From an uncultured Bacteroides sp. (GTDB lineage: Bacteria; Bacteroidota; Bacteroidia; Bacteroidales; Bacteroidaceae), in contig USLU01000015.1 of the NCBI GenBank assembly GCA_900555635.1, forward strand, positions 1-64,000: a stretch of DNA of 64,000 nucleotides, written 5' to 3'. The notes below the pieces were generated by a model, which saw only the letters and a program-made list of their open reading frames with translations, had not been told where the DNA came from and made no database searches. This document shows positions 61,229 to 64,000 of the stretch, one piece after another (position 1 is the first letter of the stretch; each line of letters opens with the position of its first letter). The position numbers were made by a program, and so were the translations under genes.

Positions 61229-64000
61229 ATGAAATCATTCCATTTAAGAGTGGTATGCACTTGGTGTATACTATTGCTAAGTATTGCCTGTGTCCAAGCA
61301 CAGATAATAGAAATAAAAGGCACGGTTTTCGACTCCCAAAAGGAGGTGGTACCTGGTGCAAGTGTACTAATTAAAGGTACTAGTACTGGTACTATTACCG
61401 ATGCGGATGGTAAATACTCCATCAAAGTTCCCAATTCAAAAGCCATTCTCCTGTTTTCGTTTGTAGGTTATGCTCCCCAGGAGATTGTAGTAGGAAATAG
61501 AAACATAATTGATGTGATATTTCAGGACGATGCTGTTCTGTTGAAAGATGTGGTTGTTATTGGTTACGGCTCTGTGAAGAAGAAAGATTTAACCGGCTCA
61601 ATTACTTCGGTCGGTGAAAAAGATCTACAGAAAGGTGAAATTTCTCCTGACCGTATGATTATGGGCAAAGTGGCTGGTGTACAAGTAACGCCTAATGGTG
61701 GTGCTCCCGGTTCCGGTAGTCGTATCCGAATTCGTGGCGGTGCCTCATTGACTGCTAGTAATGATCCGTTGATCATAATTGATGGTATTCCTGTGGACAA
61801 TTCGGGTGTAGCTGGTTCACCAAGTATATTAAGTACTATAAATCCGAACGATATCGAGTCTATGAATATTTTGAAAGATGCTTCAGCAACTGCCATCTAT
61901 GGCTCAAGAGCATCTAATGGAGTTATTATCATAACTACTAAAAAAGCTTCTTACGGGCAGAAGTTCAAAGTTGACTTCACTACTCAGTTCTCAATGTCCT
62001 CCATTTCAAAAAAGATGGATTTACTTTCTGGTGATGAAATTAGAGATATTGTGAGCAACTATCCTAGAAGTACTGATGAATTTAAAGGATTGGTAGGCAA
62101 ACATAACACTGATTGGCAAGATCAGATTTATCAAAATGCTTTCGGTACGGATAATAATTTGAGTTTAACTGGTGCAGTTAAGAATATACCTTACCGTGTA
62201 TCATTAGGATATTTGAATGAAGATGGTATTCTGCGAACTGGTAATATTGAACGTTTATCGGGTGCCTTGAATTTGAATCCACGTTTTTTCAACAATCATC
62301 TTAAAATTGATGCTTCTGTAAAGGGTACTCGTATTAATAATCGATTTGCCAATACGGACGCTATCCAGACTGCTGTATCTTTTGATCCTACCCAACCGGT
62401 AAAAGCGGATGGATTCGATAAATATGACGGCTATTTCACTTGGTTGATGCCCGATGGTAACCTGAAAACACAAGCTTTAACCAATCCGATGTTATTGTTG
62501 AATACTTATGATAATTCATCAAATGTATCCAGAGTAATAGCTGCAGCTCAGATAGATTATAAGATGCACTTTCTGCCCGAATTGCGTGCTAATCTGAATG
62601 TCGGTTATGACTATTCAAAAGGTAAGGGTAAAGTATATGTTCCTGCATGGGCTCCTCAAATGGCATCCCGTGAGGGACAGAGTCAGGAGTATGGAAGTAA
62701 TAAGACTAATAAATTATTTGAGTTTTATTTGAATTATGCGAAGGAATTTACGGCTATCAAGAGTTTTCTTGATGTCACTGCCGGTTATACCTATCAAGAT
62801 TGGTTGACTCATTCTGATAACTATATTGACTATACGGCTAATGGAAAAGAGTTTAAGAAACCCGACTTTCCCTATGATGAACCGCGTAATACCTTGATTT
62901 CTGTTTTTGGACGTTTGAATTATACGTTGATGAATAAATACCTGCTGACTGCTACGATTCGTCGTGATGGTTCTTCCCGTTTCCATCCTGATAGTCGTTG
63001 GGGAATTTTTCCCTCTTTTGCATTGGCGTGGAAGATTAAGGAAGAAGGTTTTTTGAAAAATGTGGATGCTGTGAGCGAATTGAAGCTGCGTTTAGGTTAT
63101 GGTCAGACGGGGCAGCAGGACATTTATCTGTATTATCCCTACTTAGCTCGTTATGAACAAAGTTCCAATGTGGCTCAATATCAATTTGGTGACCAATTCT
63201 ACTACATGTATCGTCCGGCTGCTTATGACAGGGATATTAAATGGGAGTCAACTGAAACTTATAATGCGGGATTGGATTTCGGATTTTTGGATAATCGCAT
63301 TACTGGTAGTGTGGATGTATATTTAAAGAAAACAAAAGATCTGTTGGCTACGGTTAGTGTACCTGCCGGAAGTAATTTTAGCAATCAATTGATTACCAAT
63401 ATCGGTAGCCTGGAAAATAAAGGTGTTGAGTTTACTTTGAATGCGGAAATTGTTAAGTCGAAGGATTGGAACTGGAATGCTTCTTTCAACATGGCATTTA
63501 ATAAAAATGAGATTACGAAACTGACTTTGGTTGATAGTGATGAATATGAAGGAATACCACAAGGTTGGATTTTTGGTTCTACTGGTGGGACAGTTCAAAT
63601 TCACAGTGTAGGCTATAACTCTTTTTCCTATTATCTGTACAAACAAGTTTATGATGAGAGTGGCAAACCGCTGGAAGGCGTATATGCCGATTTGAATAAT
63701 GACGGTAAAATCAATAATAAAGATTTAGTTCGTTCCAAATCATCTGAGCCTAAAATGACTTGCGGATTTAGTACAAGTGTTTCTTTCCGGAATTGGGAAT
63801 TGAGCACTTCATTACGTGGAAGTTTTGGCAACTATATGTATAACAACATGAATTCTGCTTTAGCTACTTACAGTAACATCCTGAGTCCAAGCAAAAGTAT
63901 TTTGAACGCTCCCGCAAGTGTCCGTGAGTCTAACTTCTATCTGAACCAGCCACTTTCCGATTATTATTTGGAAAACGCATCCTTCGTTAAGATGGATAAT
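61229..64000 (+). CDS. SusC-like TonB-dependent transporter (cut by right edge)
   Basis: Starts with ATG at 61229 and is open for all 924 codons to the end of the window, so the C-terminus is missing. Signal peptide (CTWCILLLSIACVQAQ), carboxypeptidase-like domain (IKGTVFDSQKEVVPGASVLI), TonB-box region (LLKDVVVIGYGSVKKKDLTG), plug (MGKVAGVQVTPNGGAPGSGS, LIIIDGIPVDN, ASATAIYGSRASNGVIII) and most of the barrel. A SusD gene is expected just beyond the edge. A second transporter system, unlike the 40-kb SusC in detail. Confidence 0.95.
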   Translation, partial: MKSFHLRVVCTWCILLLSIACVQAQIIEIKGTVFDSQKEVVPGASVLIKGTSTGTITDADGKYSIKVPNSKAILLFSFVGYAPQEIVVGNRNIIDVIFQDDAVLLKDVVVIGYGSVKKKDLTGSITSVGEKDLQKGEISPDRMIMGKVAGVQVTPNGGAPGSGSRIRIRGGASLTASNDPLIIIDGIPVDNSGVAGSPSILSTINPNDIESMNILKDASATAIYGSRASNGVIIITTKKASYGQKFKVDFTTQFSMSSISKKMDLLSGDEIRDIVSNYPRSTDEFKGLVGKHNTDWQDQIYQNAFGTDNNLSLTGAVKNIPYRVSLGYLNEDGILRTGNIERLSGALNLNPRFFNNHLKIDASVKGTRINNRFANTDAIQTAVSFDPTQPVKADGFDKYDGYFTWLMPDGNLKTQALTNPMLLLNTYDNSSNVSRVIAAAQIDYKMHFLPELRANLNVGYDYSKGKGKVYVPAWAPQMASREGQSQEYGSNKTNKLFEFYLNYAKEFTAIKSFLDVTAGYTYQDWLTHSDNYIDYTANGKEFKKPDFPYDEPRNTLISVFGRLNYTLMNKYLLTATIRRDGSSRFHPDSRWGIFPSFALAWKIKEEGFLKNVDAVSELKLRLGYGQTGQQDIYLYYPYLARYEQSSNVAQYQFGDQFYYMYRPAAYDRDIKWESTETYNAGLDFGFLDNRITGSVDVYLKKTKDLLATVSVPAGSNFSNQLITNIGSLENKGVEFTLNAEIVKSKDWNWNASFNMAFNKNEITKLTLVDSDEYEGIPQGWIFGSTGGTVQIHSVGYNSFSYYLYKQVYDESGKPLEGVYADLNNDGKINNKDLVRSKSSEPKMTCGFSTSVSFRNWELSTSLRGSFGNYMYNNMNSALATYSNILSPSKSILNAPASVRESNFYLNQPLSDYYLENASFVKMDN

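Noticed and set aside
1..64000. tRNA, rRNA or complete insertion sequence
   Set aside because: No cloverleaf, rRNA stretch or transposase with terminal repeats was recognised by eye; a dedicated scan was not possible.

Overview
The window is chromosomal DNA from a gut Bacteroides (order Bacteroidales). Evidence: SusC/SusD pairs with glycoside hydrolases, a one-protein hybrid two-component sensor/regulator (HTCS), Bacteroides-style promoters (TTTG about 20 nt before TAnnTTTG), DUF3244, DUF4834, DUF5687 and DUF6377-type proteins, and the housekeeping cluster psd-pssA / dnaE-trxA. No rRNA, tRNA, complete insertion sequence or CRISPR array was seen. All coordinates, motifs and compositional remarks come from reading the sequence; no database search was run.

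Layout. 1-5.3 kb: a mannosidase pair (GH38-like, GH92) ending in two strong hairpins. 5.3-8.8 kb: an S8 protease lipoprotein and a tiny lipoprotein lying where the front of an SGNH/GDSL hydrolase gene is missing. 9-15.7 kb: an acyltransferase-3 membrane protein, then a minus-strand RND efflux operon (adaptor, pump, TolC-like channel). 15.8-18.3 kb: pyrH-frr-rsgA. 18.4-23.3 kb: a copper block with a MATE transporter, an AraC regulator carrying its own MxCxxC heavy-metal domain, a repeat-rich leader and a Cu+-ATPase with a CopZ-like domain fused to its C-terminus. 23.4-24.1 kb: a secreted TPR protein.

24.4-30.1 kb is an AT-rich minus-strand island and the most interesting part. A 58-residue double-glycine precursor (two cysteines in a 43-residue core) is followed by a DUF5687-type ABC permease, its ATPase, an unknown multi-pass membrane protein, a membrane-anchored thioredoxin-like protein and a C39-peptidase ABC exporter. 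I read this as a Bacteroidales class II-like bacteriocin locus in which the C39 exporter cleaves and exports the peptide, the thioredoxin-like protein handles the disulfide and the second ABC gives immunity or export. The permease gene contains a G9 tract that could make it phase variable. A DUF3244 protein and a membrane TPR-HTH regulator lie just upstream.

33.1-34.4 kb holds an AAA/DUF4143 ATPase with a perfect 32-bp palindrome at its promoter. 34.5-49.1 kb is a full polysaccharide utilisation locus (HTCS, surface lipoprotein, SusC, SusD, GH30, GH2). 49.3-58.3 kb is housekeeping: birA, an MmcQ/YjbR protein, a YraN protein, a small RHH-like protein, tadA, a DUF4834 protein, pssA, psd, dnaE, trxA and an acidic conserved protein. 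58.4-64.0 kb starts a second glycan locus: a DUF6377-type regulator, a CE1-like esterase and a SusC cut by the right edge.

Two intergenic regions (8.84-8.95 and 20.95-21.08 kb) carry the same 22-bp tandem repeat, each unit a small palindrome; this looks like one repeat family at separate chromosomal sites.
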